A stretch of DNA of 64,000 nt from Candidatus Zhuqueibacterota bacterium (GCA_022616415.1 JAKEEU010000405.1:84262-148261), one strand, 5' to 3'; numbered from the stretch's first letter, positions 27,812-37,156 are shown. Numbers and translations are program-made. The notes: generated by a model from the letters alone, not told the origin.

Positions 27812-28069
27812 TCAAATTCGTTGATTCACCCCTCCATACACCGCCTTTGCCACTTGCGCGCCAATCGCTGCTGGTTTAGTACCCGGTGTTACTTCAAACG
27901 CTCCGCCATCCAAACGCGAGAAATCACTACTTCCACCCAATAATGACGGCGCTCCGCGCTCAGCGAACAGACGCGCCAACTCTTGTTCTACCGCTGCGCT
28001 GATTAAATAACGATCACCCTGCGCGAAGCCGTGCAGGACAAGTTCGTCGATGTAGAATTCGATATTCAT
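27812..28069 (-). CDS. Small conserved eCIS-linked protein of unknown function
   Basis: 85 aa, co-directional, tightly placed between DUF4157 and AAA genes. Confidence 0.55.
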   Translation of the reverse strand: MNIEFYIDELVLHGFAQGDRYLISAAVEQELARLFAERGAPSLLGGSSDFSRLDGGAFEVTPGTKPAAIGAQVAKAVYGGVNQRI

Positions 28070-28085
28070 ATGTGTTCGTGAAACT

Positions 28086-28147
28086 TAAAACGTAATGCGT
28101 GAAATGTAATGCGAAATTTAGACTTACGGTGTACGCATTACGTTTTA
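28086..28147. repeat. Inverted repeat TAAAACGTAATGCGT / ACGCATTACGTTTTA
   Basis: Perfect 15-bp arms at 28086-28100 and 28133-28147, with further GTAATGCG words in between. Confidence 0.85.
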
Positions 28148-28151
28148 CTCC

Positions 28152-30149
28152 TCACACCCAACCTCTCAGCTCCACCTCCGTTAACGACTTCTCGATCTTC
28201 GCATACTCACTCCTCGCTGCGCCCAGCAGATGCGTCATGCGCACCGGCTCACCGGCTTCGGCTGCCAGAAAAGCAGCACTCATCGCAATGTTGTGGATAT
28301 TGCCACCAGCGATATTGAGCAGCGCGAGCCTTTGAGTGTCCAGTCGCTCTGTCGGAGTAGTGGCGGGAAAGATGCGATTCCAGATTTCCGCTCGTTGCGC
28401 AGCATCTGGAAACGGAAAATTGACAATAAAACGGATGCGTCGTAGAAAGGCTGTATCCAATGCGTTTTTTCTGTTAGTCGTCAAGATGGCCAAACCGCGG
28501 TAGCTTTCCATACGCTGCAGCAGATAACTCACTTCGATATTGGCATAGCGGTCGTGGCTGTCTTTCACCTCGCTGCGTTTCCCAAACAACGCATCCGCCT
28601 CGTCGAACAGCAGGATCGTTCCGCTGTCCTCGGCGGCATCAAACACCCGGCGCAGGTTCTTTTCGGTTTCGCCAATGTATTTGCTCACCACCGAGCTCAA
28701 ATCAATGCGATAAAGATCGAGCTTGAACTCATTGGCCAGCACCTCGGCAGCCATCGTCTTGCCGGTACCACTGGCTCCGGCAAACAAGGCGCTGATTCCG
28801 AGACCTCGCTTGCCTTTATTCGCAAATCCCCAATTTTCGTAAACTTTGATCCGCTGTCGTAAATGAATGGCGATTTCTTTTAGGATCTGCTTCTCCTGTT
28901 CCGGCAGAACAAGATGATCCCAGGCTGCTACCGGTTCAATGAATTGCGCCAGATCATCCAGTCGCGGACGTGAATGCACCCGGCAGGCATCCCACAACAA
29001 CTGGCCGAATTCGCTCGGATTCGATATCCGTGGATTAAATTTAGTTTGTACTTCTGCGCTCACTGAGGAAATGGATTGCAGATTCATGCTGAATTGTGAG
29101 ACAAGTGTCTGAATCTGTCCATTCATTCCTGGAGCAGCCGGGCCGAGCTTTCTTTGCCAAATCGCAGTTTGCTCTGGCGACGTCGGTTTGCGGACTTCAA
29201 ATGTGATTGCCGTACGGGTAGGATGTTGCCAGGGATCGCGACTGGCGACGATGAGCACACCCTGAAAGGATTCAATCAGTTTATGAATTGCTGTTATCCG
29301 CACCGAATCCGTTCTGTCTACAAGATCGCAATCAAGTAAGAGAGCGCTGGCGCTTAAAAATACTTCCCTCGTCAATAGTTGAGCCAATGCGCAGATTTCG
29401 CTGTGGTTTGATGGCATGAATTGCGCTGAAAAGGCATTCAAAGATAAGCCGAACCTATTACAGGCTGCAGCCGCAATGCCTCGTTTCCCTGCATTCTCAT
29501 TGCCGGTAAGGTGAACAATTGGTAGAGGTGATCTTCCATTCGCATTGGCCCAGGTCGATGAGATTTGATCGGCTAATTTCTGATGAGAGTGGGCCAGTTC
29601 TTCGCCGGTCTTTATGGGTTCTAGGTATTCTGAAAGCCTGCCATCAAGATGTTGCACACCGGCAAGGTAGTTCAGAATGCGTTCGTCGATCCGTATAGGG
29701 CTTAGTGTTAATGCATGCGCTGTACCAATCTCGATGAGCCGCCAATGGCGCAGGGGAGCTACCGGAGAAAGGGCGCTCCAGTGTGGTTCCGGTAGCGCAG
29801 CCAGCGCCAAGCTAAACGTTGGGTACGCCTTTGTCGAATCGCCCTGGGCAGTCGCACAAAGCCCCGGAAATTTGGCGTCCAACTCCATGCCGGCGCATAA
29901 GAGCAGCGTATCCCGTTCAAAATTTGATAAACAAAAAGCTGTACAGAGCGTTTTTAATGCTGGTGGTGGTTGCAGATTGATTTTTAATGCATCCGGGGAG
30001 TGCTCTTCCGTTTTTTCGCGCTTGGCTTTGTTGAAAACATTCCCGGATTTCGCGATGTATGCTTCCAGCGCACCTCGCACGCAGCCTACCGAGGCCATCA
30101 AGAAGCGCTGGTTGGCTTCAAGCCAATTATGAGAGTCGTTGACTTGCAT
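28152..30149 (-). CDS. AAA+ ATPase (Afp15/Pvc15-like)
   Basis: Walker A GASGTGKTMAAEVLANE, Walker B ILLFDEADALFGKRSEVKDSHDRYANIEVSYLLQRMESY, arginine-rich sensor LTTNRKNALDTAFLRRIRFIVNFPFPD. Confidence 0.9.
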   Translation of the reverse strand: MQVNDSHNWLEANQRFLMASVGCVRGALEAYIAKSGNVFNKAKREKTEEHSPDALKINLQPPPALKTLCTAFCLSNFERDTLLLCAGMELDAKFPGLCATAQGDSTKAYPTFSLALAALPEPHWSALSPVAPLRHWRLIEIGTAHALTLSPIRIDERILNYLAGVQHLDGRLSEYLEPIKTGEELAHSHQKLADQISSTWANANGRSPLPIVHLTGNENAGKRGIAAAACNRFGLSLNAFSAQFMPSNHSEICALAQLLTREVFLSASALLLDCDLVDRTDSVRITAIHKLIESFQGVLIVASRDPWQHPTRTAITFEVRKPTSPEQTAIWQRKLGPAAPGMNGQIQTLVSQFSMNLQSISSVSAEVQTKFNPRISNPSEFGQLLWDACRVHSRPRLDDLAQFIEPVAAWDHLVLPEQEKQILKEIAIHLRQRIKVYENWGFANKGKRGLGISALFAGASGTGKTMAAEVLANEFKLDLYRIDLSSVVSKYIGETEKNLRRVFDAAEDSGTILLFDEADALFGKRSEVKDSHDRYANIEVSYLLQRMESYRGLAILTTNRKNALDTAFLRRIRFIVNFPFPDAAQRAEIWNRIFPATTPTERLDTQRLALLNIAGGNIHNIAMSAAFLAAEAGEPVRMTHLLGAARSEYAKIEKSLTEVELRGWV

Positions 30150-30170
30150 GATATTGGACTTTATGGTTAT

Positions 30171-32522
30171 TCAACTAGTTCGGGGCCTGATCTCCAGTGC
30201 TAATACGGCCCAGTCTACCTCATCACTGAATGAGCCATCGAACATGATCGTTCCAACTGAGGGAACGTGCTTGTCCTCCACAAAAAGTCCGGCATCATCT
30301 CCACCTGTTCCTGTTGATAATTCCCCCCTCTTCGTATATCCCTGTCCTGGTGTGTGCCTCCTTTGGCGCATTGCGATGGCTCCGTAAAGAACGGCTTTGT
30401 CTGCCGTCGTGGTGAAATCAAACGAAAAGGCGTCACTGTCATCACCCCCGGAACAAGCCCCATCCAGACCATTTGTATTGCCAGAGATCACATTGCCGAT
30501 AGGATTGTCCGTGGCGACTCCGGAATATCGTGATACAGCAATCACAACATTTTCAGGAGTGTCAGAAAGTATTGCCGTAACTGCACCATCACCACTTGGT
30601 GTTCCTTGAGCCCTCCACATCTGTATCCCCGTCCGGTTACGGCCAGCACACAGGCTCCTCACTCGCGTCCAGGTCAGGCCCAAGCCAGTGACATTGGTTA
30701 CTTCACCATGTGGCTTGGTCGATATGGCTGCCAAGTAAAGATGACCACTAACCCCAGTTAGACGTTCGGAGGTCGCCACGGTATCTGAATCCGATGATTC
30801 TCCGGTTTTAATTTCTTCAAAGGTAATCTGCTGGCCGCCGGTTTCTGCGAAGATCGCCGTCACTTGCTTATTAGAATGCATCGTGATGGTCGCAGGATTA
30901 CCCGCGCCGCTTAGATCTCCACCCCATTCCACAAACCTGAAGCCAGTAGTGGGTGTGGCAGTTAATACAACCGACTCACCATTGTTATATGCCGGTTTGT
31001 TGGGATTACGCGCAACACTGCCGCTGCCTGAAGGCGCAACGCTAGTCGTCAAAGTGAGCTGATCTGGCGGGATCGCTTCAAACCTCGCTGTTAGCGTGCG
31101 ATTCTGATTCATCACCACCATGATGGCCGTATCTGAGGGATTGGCGCTGCCGAGGTCTCCACTCCATTGTACAAACCTGAAGCCGGTAGTGGGCGTGGCA
31201 GTTAGTGCAACCGACTCATCGTTGTTATATGCCGGTTTGTCAGGATTACGAGCAATGTTCCCACTGCCTGCCGGTGCGGCGCTTGTCGTTAAGGTACGTT
31301 GGAGAGATTGGGTAATAGGCACTCGTGGCCAAACAAAATTTCCCTGTTCATCAATGTCAATGTTCTCAGCCCCGTCGATTTGAACGCGGACAAGATAATC
31401 GCCTGGTGCGACATTCTTAATTTTGAATTCGATAGGATCAGTATCGCGGGTTCTTGGTTCCGCGCTAAAGCTATAGGAATTTGGCAGCCTGACAGGGGGG
31501 TCTACAATCTCATTCAGCAGCAAAACAATGCGCTGCGTTGCCCCGACTCGAGGCTCTATACTATTAATTGTAATTGTGCCGGTGGCTGCATCAAAACCAA
31601 CATCATTGCTGGTAAAGAATGGCCTTAAAACAAACGCAGCCACGTTGGATTCAAAACCATAAGGTGGCGGACCGCTGAATACTATATGCACGACTTGAAC
31701 AGACTGCACCCCGGCGCGCAATTTGTCACTTAGCGGAGCCAGGGGCAAAGTGATTTGCACATTGCTCACCTCTTGCGGCGCAACCAATTCTCCGGCAATG
31801 CGAACTCGTGTATCATCCCCTCGCAGGTTTCTGCCCGTGATCAATATCGTGCCGTCTGGCAGTATCGGAAGATTCGATCCGTTCGATGAAATAATTTGAT
31901 CGATGATCGGACTGTGAAAGGGTAAAACCACGATGTTGGGTTTCCGCACGGGCAATACAATCCGAGGCGTTTCCTCACTCTCGATTAAAACTACGGAGGC
32001 CTGATAAGCCACTGAGAGCCGGTAGGCGGTCTGAAAGAATACCGACCACAGCTTGGACAGCTCTTCCAGGTTCAACACAATAGGCGAAAATTTGACCAAT
32101 TCCACCTGCTCGGCCAGGTCCGATTTGGCAAGATCAGGGCTGGAGCTTTTTACAATAGTTATCTCGCCTCGCGTAAGCACGGGATGGGAATGAAGAATAC
32201 GGGCGACAATGCCAAGCAGGCGTTGCGGCACCAACTGGTCTTCAGCGCCGAAAAACGTGAACAAATAATGAAGGTCCAGCGCAGCCCGAGGGCGCATGAC
32301 GACGTTGCTATTAAAGTCGCGCGTGGGCAAATCGGCGTTGCGATAGGCGGCGTTCGGCGTAACCTGGTAGAGATAGATGTTGACTAAGGAATCTTCTATG
32401 TTTTCCAAAGTTTCCGGTCGTTTTGTTTTGACCTCTACCCCGGACATTTCAGCGCGGATGCCTGTGTCCAACAAAGCCCTCAGCGTCGCCGTCACCGTAG
32501 CGATGGCCAAAAAATTACTCAT
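30171..32522 (-). CDS. DUF4255/Pvc16-N cap protein extended with IPT-like, two InlB-B-like repeats and a jelly-roll-like C-term
   Basis: N-term MSNFLAIATVTATLRALLDTG...VNIYLYQVTPNAAYRNADLPTRD; two copies of VALTATPTTGFRFVQWSGDL / VVLTATPTTGFRFVEWGGDL. Confidence 0.78.
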   Translation of the reverse strand: MSNFLAIATVTATLRALLDTGIRAEMSGVEVKTKRPETLENIEDSLVNIYLYQVTPNAAYRNADLPTRDFNSNVVMRPRAALDLHYLFTFFGAEDQLVPQRLLGIVARILHSHPVLTRGEITIVKSSSPDLAKSDLAEQVELVKFSPIVLNLEELSKLWSVFFQTAYRLSVAYQASVVLIESEETPRIVLPVRKPNIVVLPFHSPIIDQIISSNGSNLPILPDGTILITGRNLRGDDTRVRIAGELVAPQEVSNVQITLPLAPLSDKLRAGVQSVQVVHIVFSGPPPYGFESNVAAFVLRPFFTSNDVGFDAATGTITINSIEPRVGATQRIVLLLNEIVDPPVRLPNSYSFSAEPRTRDTDPIEFKIKNVAPGDYLVRVQIDGAENIDIDEQGNFVWPRVPITQSLQRTLTTSAAPAGSGNIARNPDKPAYNNDESVALTATPTTGFRFVQWSGDLGSANPSDTAIMVVMNQNRTLTARFEAIPPDQLTLTTSVAPSGSGSVARNPNKPAYNNGESVVLTATPTTGFRFVEWGGDLSGAGNPATITMHSNKQVTAIFAETGGQQITFEEIKTGESSDSDTVATSERLTGVSGHLYLAAISTKPHGEVTNVTGLGLTWTRVRSLCAGRNRTGIQMWRAQGTPSGDGAVTAILSDTPENVVIAVSRYSGVATDNPIGNVISGNTNGLDGACSGGDDSDAFSFDFTTTADKAVLYGAIAMRQRRHTPGQGYTKRGELSTGTGGDDAGLFVEDKHVPSVGTIMFDGSFSDEVDWAVLALEIRPRTS
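30835..31295. repeat. Two tandem in-frame repeats of about 230 bp within the Pvc16-like gene
   Basis: acaaacctgaagcc(g/a)gtagtggg(c/t)gtggcagtta...ttgttatatgccggtttgt occurs twice. Confidence 0.8.
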
Positions 32523-33373
32523 CGCTGCCTCCCATTGCGCTGCTTCAGATAATCTTCCAAGGAAAGAGCCGGTCCGGAACGTGTGCGCTTCGGTCGCGGC
32601 TGCGCGGACGGCTGCGTGATGGCGCGAACTTCAATCCGGCCGATGTTCACCCGAATAGTTGGTGCCAGAGCGCGCTCATCTGTTACCCGCGAATTGACTG
32701 GAGCAAACGTAGTCGGTGCGATCAACGGTTGCGCCGGCATAGGCGTTTCCCCAGACGAGAATGTTTTATATGGAGCGATTTGTATCAAGGTGGATTGGAG
32801 GCTCTTAGATTGAGGCGCCAGCATGGATGACCGTGACTTGTTATCGTCCGTGCTCGAGGCTCGCTCTCCAACGTTGTTAGGAGACATCTGCTGGGTGACG
32901 ATCATGCGATCTTGATCCAAGATTTGCGCAGTACTCTCTTTTGGCGGCTGCCCTGTGATGAATCGAGATCTAGATGATGACCCATCGTGCGAGATCGCTT
33001 GAGGCGAACTTATCACAGCAGGCTGGAGAGGCGGTTCAGGTATATTCGCGAAAGGTTCGAGATGGACACGCGTCACGGGCGATTGGGACTGATTGTAACC
33101 GGCGTGGGGCTCCAGCGTCATATGAGGTGACATTATCCGGCCAGTCGTAGACGATGATAGTGTGACTTGATCGCTGACGGAAAAGTAGCGTGAAGATAAT
33201 GTGTCAGATTCCAACCCGTCGGAGGAATGCATAAAATCTGCGTCAGCTGAGTGGCTGTTTCCCCGCCAAACAAATTCATTCGTCATGGGCGCAAAAAACG
33301 AGGAGACCTCAGGATGAACAGCGCCTCCCAAGTTGAATGCACTCAAGACGAGATTGTCGAGAAAATTGCTCAT
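32519..33373 (-). CDS. Low-complexity eCIS-linked protein with conserved IGRIEVRA...LSLEDYLKQR tail
   Basis: Ser/Pro/Gln-rich body; C-term IRVNIGRIEVRAITQPSAQPRPKRTRSGPALSLEDYLKQRNG; 4-bp overlaps with both neighbours. Confidence 0.6.
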   Translation of the reverse strand: MSNFLDNLVLSAFNLGGAVHPEVSSFFAPMTNEFVWRGNSHSADADFMHSSDGLESDTLSSRYFSVSDQVTLSSSTTGRIMSPHMTLEPHAGYNQSQSPVTRVHLEPFANIPEPPLQPAVISSPQAISHDGSSSRSRFITGQPPKESTAQILDQDRMIVTQQMSPNNVGERASSTDDNKSRSSMLAPQSKSLQSTLIQIAPYKTFSSGETPMPAQPLIAPTTFAPVNSRVTDERALAPTIRVNIGRIEVRAITQPSAQPRPKRTRSGPALSLEDYLKQRNGRQR

Positions 33374-34104
33374 GCTCTAACCATTTGCAGATAGAATGCT
33401 CGACGCCAAGGGCTCATGGCCAAGATGTCTGCCTCACGCCACCCGTAGGCATGGGCCAAAGTATGCACCTCGCCCAAGAGGCGTTGTACCACGGCGGTGA
33501 TTTCAGTCCAAAAGAACGACACGACGTCGAAAGTTTCATGCCACTGATGGCCGCATTCAACACAACAGAGCGCCAATTGTATATCGCCCATGGAATCCGT
33601 CTGCGCCATGCGAGCGATAACCATACTCACCAGATTTTCCGGCAATTGGCTGGCGAGTTGCTCTTCACCATTGTGAGAAGCAGAAACGAGACAGCGCTCG
33701 AACAAAAGGTTGCGGGCCAACTGCACATTGCCATTGTCTACAATAGCGATGAGATCCTGGCTATTGGGCAGACGAAACTGCACGTAGTATCCCTCGTGAC
33801 TCAGCAAAAACTCCTCAGCCGCCTCACTCTCGGGAGCAGCTCGCATGTCTGCTACGTTGAAGCTCAACTCAAGGCGTTCGCGACAGCCAGGACAAGTCGC
33901 CACGCACAGGAGTCTTGGGCTGAAGGTCATTTCGTGGAGCTTCAGCAAGCAGGCATTGCGCTGACCAATGCTGAGCTTTGCCAGTTCCTCTGGAGTCTTC
34001 TCGGGGTAAGCAGCAGCCAGTAAAGCCAGTGCTCGTCGAACCAGCGTTTGTCCCTGGCCCCATTCCCACAGCTTCAGCAGGTCTAAAGCTGACAGTCTCT
34101 TCAT
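33370..34104 (-). CDS. T4 gp28-like baseplate protein with Zn-ribbon cysteines
   Basis: LWEWGQGQTLVRRALALL...CVATCPGCRERLEL...ALCCVECGHQWHETFDV. Confidence 0.6.
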   Translation of the reverse strand: MKRLSALDLLKLWEWGQGQTLVRRALALLAAAYPEKTPEELAKLSIGQRNACLLKLHEMTFSPRLLCVATCPGCRERLELSFNVADMRAAPESEAAEEFLLSHEGYYVQFRLPNSQDLIAIVDNGNVQLARNLLFERCLVSASHNGEEQLASQLPENLVSMVIARMAQTDSMGDIQLALCCVECGHQWHETFDVVSFFWTEITAVVQRLLGEVHTLAHAYGWREADILAMSPWRRAFYLQMVRA

Positions 34105-34113
34105 CTCTTACCG

Positions 34114-34656
34114 CTAGGCCGGTTGCGTGAAGCTGGGCTCGCTGGGCTCGGTCACGCTGGTGTCGCGTTCCCAACCCTCGTTTTCGAGCTTGATGGTTTG
34201 GATCGCCACAGCATTAGCATTGGCGTCGAGATCAGGCAGAGATTGAAACTCTGACACCCAGCAGCGGTAGACATTGTAAGCCACCACTTTTTGGCCGGCC
34301 TCGTTGTAAACTTCAATGATAATGTCCTTACGGAAATCGGCCAGTGACATCTCGCTTGTTCGCTGTTCTGGCCCGGCCTGTGCGTTGCTGTAGCTCCATA
34401 CCTTATTGGCCCATCGTTCAAATTCTACATCGTGGGTGACACCTCGTTCGAGGGTAATCGCCTCGTATTTTGTGCGCCCGGGTGATTTAGTGCTGGAGCT
34501 CGCCATTCCGCCTTCCCGATGTTCGACCATTTCCGTCGTGCGCTTGAGAGCGCCGACCTTGCTGACGCCCGCAACATAGCGGCCATCCCATTTGACACGA
34601 AACTTGAAATTCTTGTAGGGATCAAGACGATTCGCGTTCACACTGAATTGTGCCAT
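34114..34656 (-). CDS. Phage T4 gp19-like tail tube protein
   Basis: RLDPYKNFKFRVKWDGRYVAGVSKVGALKRTTEMVEHREGG...YEAITLERGVTHDVEFERWANKVW. Confidence 0.88.
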   Translation of the reverse strand: MAQFSVNANRLDPYKNFKFRVKWDGRYVAGVSKVGALKRTTEMVEHREGGMASSSTKSPGRTKYEAITLERGVTHDVEFERWANKVWSYSNAQAGPEQRTSEMSLADFRKDIIIEVYNEAGQKVVAYNVYRCWVSEFQSLPDLDANANAVAIQTIKLENEGWERDTSVTEPSEPSFTQPA

Positions 34657-34673
34657 AGGACTTCATTCCTGGT

Positions 34674-34800
34674 TTGTTGGTTGCTGGTTACTTGTTGCTC
34701 GTTGCTGGTTGCTACCCATTAGTTTGCTTGCCATTTGCTTTCTTCTCCCACTTCCCTCTTCCCCTTTCCTCTCGCTAACTTGCATACTTGCAACTTGCAA
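34674..34800. repeat. Degenerate TTGCTGGTTGCT / AACTTGCAAACTTGC word repeats between sheath and tube genes
   Basis: Direct reading: tgttggttgctggttacttgttgctcgttgctggttgct...acttgcatacttgcaacttgcaaacttgcc. Confidence 0.7.
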
Positions 34801-34812
34801 ACTTGCCTTTTG

Positions 34813-36630
34813 CTATGCCTGAATCTGTCCGGCAATCTGCTGAATCCTGATAATGACGAACTCCGCCGGTTTAAGTGGCGCAAAGCCGACCAAAATGTTC
34901 ACGATGCCAAGATTAATATCATTCTGCGTGGTGGTTTCTTTGTCGCATTTGACGAAGTAGGCCTCACTGGCGGTACGGCCCTGAAAGGCACCCTGCCGGA
35001 ATAGATTCTGCATGAAGGCACCGACATTCAACCGGATTTGCGACCACAGCGGCTCATCATTGGGCTCGAAGACCACCCACTTCAAGCCGCGGTAGAGGCT
35101 TTCTTCGATGAATAATGCCATGCGACGCACCGGAATGTACTTCCACTCCGAGGCGAAACGGTCATCACCTTGCAGGGTGCGCGATCCCCAGACGACACGT
35201 CCAGCAGGAGGAAAGGTTCGCAGACAATTGACACCTAAGGGATTCAGCTCACCATTTTCTGCATCAGTCAGGGCTACGCTAAGTTGTGGCACGCCCACCA
35301 AGGTCGCCTCTAGGCCAGCAGGCGCTTTCCAAACTCCGCGTTGCGCATCGGTACGCGCAAAGATTCCCGCCACAGCGCCGCAAGGAACAAAGTTTTCCAT
35401 CTGATTGTCGCGGAGCACGTTGGGCTGGTGCAGATGTGGAAAGAAAAGTGCAGCATTTTTGCTGGTTGTTCCAATGGCAGCAACTCCGGTCGTTGTACCG
35501 TTGCCTTTAGCGTCGTCTTTACTACCCCAATTGCTACTTGGATCCACGATGAACATGGCTCGGCGATCCTCACAGTATTTGGCAGCTTCCCCGACCAGTT
35601 CCGGTTCTATATCACCGCCAAGTCGATGGGATGGAATACAGAGGATGTTGAAAAGATCGGCTTTTTTAAGGGCAAAGAGTCCTTGTTTTGCCCCTTCCTT
35701 GCCCGGCCCAGTGAAGTCAGCTCTCTCAAGAACGTCCCCATCCGATGCCTTGTCTGCGTCGACGACTTTGCTGTTAGTTGCGGGATTATTATCGCCCCAC
35801 ACATCTTTACCTGGCTGCGGTTCGGGATGAGCCGCCGGACGCGTTGCAGGTAAAGTTCCTCTAACCCTTGCCAATCTCGATTCATTAAGCAAAACTTTAT
35901 CTACTTGTCGTGCGTGCCCTAGGGCTACTGAGACATTACGGAATTGTTCGATCTGCCCGGTAAGACCGTCTCTAATTGATAAGTTGAATAGGCTTGAGGC
36001 TTCCGGCCCTTTTACATCATGATCGACTCGGGCTCGCAAAAAGTTGCCCCAAGCACCCTCGTAGGCGGCTTCAAGGTTAAGGGTATCAAGCTGAAGACGT
36101 GCTTTGGTGATCGGAGCGGCTAGGCCAACAGCAGCGTCGGCGGCAGCTTTGACTGAAGCAGCCGTTGCACCACTCCTTGCCGCCTCAGCTTCAGCGGCTT
36201 TGGCGACCTTATCCGCCGCTGTTTTTTCTGGCTCGGTGGTATAGGTTTGCGCCTTCGCTCTTGCAGCGTTCTTGGCGGCTTCGGCATCGGCACCAGTCGT
36301 TGCTGCGGCTACCGCTTGCGCAGCCGCTAGCGCCTTATTCCGTTCTTCCTCCGTTGTGAAAGATGGATGGAAAAGTCTGACAGTGATAGCTTGACTGCCG
36401 CCGTTCTGATAGAAGTCGCGCACGGCAAAGCTCGTCGCGCTCTCAGCCCACAAGCCGCCAAAGATGCGCTCAAAATCGCCGAAGCTATTGATCGTTATCG
36501 GATCGTTTACCGGCCCGCGCAAGGCGCGACCGATGAAAGCCGTAATCGAAGTCGCTACGCCAGTGATGGTTCGCACGCCACTGGGAACTTCCTCAATGTA
36601 AACGCCTGGAAAGGTTGGTGTGACAGGCAT
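34813..36630 (-). CDS. Contractile tail sheath protein with Ala-rich insertion
   Basis: FPGVYIEEVPSGVRTITGVATSITAFIGRALRGPVNDPITINSFGDFERIFGG; C-term WVVFEPNDEPLWSQIRLNVGAFMQNLFRQGAFQGRTASEAYFVKCD; RBS aaggagg upstream. Confidence 0.93.
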   Translation of the reverse strand: MPVTPTFPGVYIEEVPSGVRTITGVATSITAFIGRALRGPVNDPITINSFGDFERIFGGLWAESATSFAVRDFYQNGGSQAITVRLFHPSFTTEEERNKALAAAQAVAAATTGADAEAAKNAARAKAQTYTTEPEKTAADKVAKAAEAEAARSGATAASVKAAADAAVGLAAPITKARLQLDTLNLEAAYEGAWGNFLRARVDHDVKGPEASSLFNLSIRDGLTGQIEQFRNVSVALGHARQVDKVLLNESRLARVRGTLPATRPAAHPEPQPGKDVWGDNNPATNSKVVDADKASDGDVLERADFTGPGKEGAKQGLFALKKADLFNILCIPSHRLGGDIEPELVGEAAKYCEDRRAMFIVDPSSNWGSKDDAKGNGTTTGVAAIGTTSKNAALFFPHLHQPNVLRDNQMENFVPCGAVAGIFARTDAQRGVWKAPAGLEATLVGVPQLSVALTDAENGELNPLGVNCLRTFPPAGRVVWGSRTLQGDDRFASEWKYIPVRRMALFIEESLYRGLKWVVFEPNDEPLWSQIRLNVGAFMQNLFRQGAFQGRTASEAYFVKCDKETTTQNDINLGIVNILVGFAPLKPAEFVIIRIQQIAGQIQA

Positions 36631-36747
36631 TGGAAATCCTCCTTGTTTTCAGATCATCACATCGAATTTTAAAATTTTGTAATTCCTTGTAATGCACCCC
36701 GTCCTCCCCTCGCTGGATGCCTGGGAAAGTAAACCCGCCATTACAGA

Positions 36748-37026
36748 TTATCTTCTTCGCCGCAGATTCTGCAAGGCTTTTTCTATCCTGCTCATGCTTT
36801 TCGCCGCCGGTTTGCCTGGCGCCAACTGATAAAGATGTCGCCGCTTTTCGATCACTTCTTCGTTCACCAGCAACGTTAAGGCCTTCTCCACCACGGCTTT
36901 TTCTTCGCCCACCCACCACTTCGCAATGCCCATCGCACTGTCTTTTGCCGATGGGTGGTCGCGAAAATAATGCAAAATCGCTATCGCCACCCGTTGCAAA
37001 GTCTGGTTTTCAGCAACTTGTTTCAA
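36748..37026 (-). CDS. Small winged-helix-like protein
   Basis: RVAIAILHYFRDHPSAKDSAMGIAKWWVGEEKAVVEKALTLLVNEEVIEKRRHLYQLAP; first gene of the eCIS run. Confidence 0.55.
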   Translation of the reverse strand: MKQVAENQTLQRVAIAILHYFRDHPSAKDSAMGIAKWWVGEEKAVVEKALTLLVNEEVIEKRRHLYQLAPGKPAAKSMSRIEKALQNLRRRR

Positions 37027-37140
37027 GATCGGAGCAAGTTGAAAACATCACGTAGGGAACAATCTTGAGAAACAAAAAAAGCGTCTTTGTCATTTCAATT
37101 CAAGATACGCGGTAAGACAATAAATGCACATGATCACCCA

Positions 37141-37156
37141 GGCAACAATCAGGCCG
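37141..37156 (-). promoter_or_regulatory. Candidate sigma54 (-24/-12) promoter
   Basis: Minus strand CGGCCTGATTGTTGCC: GG-N10-GC spacing (consensus TGGCACG-N4-TTGCW), about 115 bp upstream of the first eCIS ORF. Confidence 0.5.

Noticed and set aside
4763-37026. Type VI secretion system or intact prophage
   Set aside because: No TssJLM-like membrane genes, ClpV, capsid, portal or terminase; DUF4157, DUF4255 and AAA+ combination fits eCIS.
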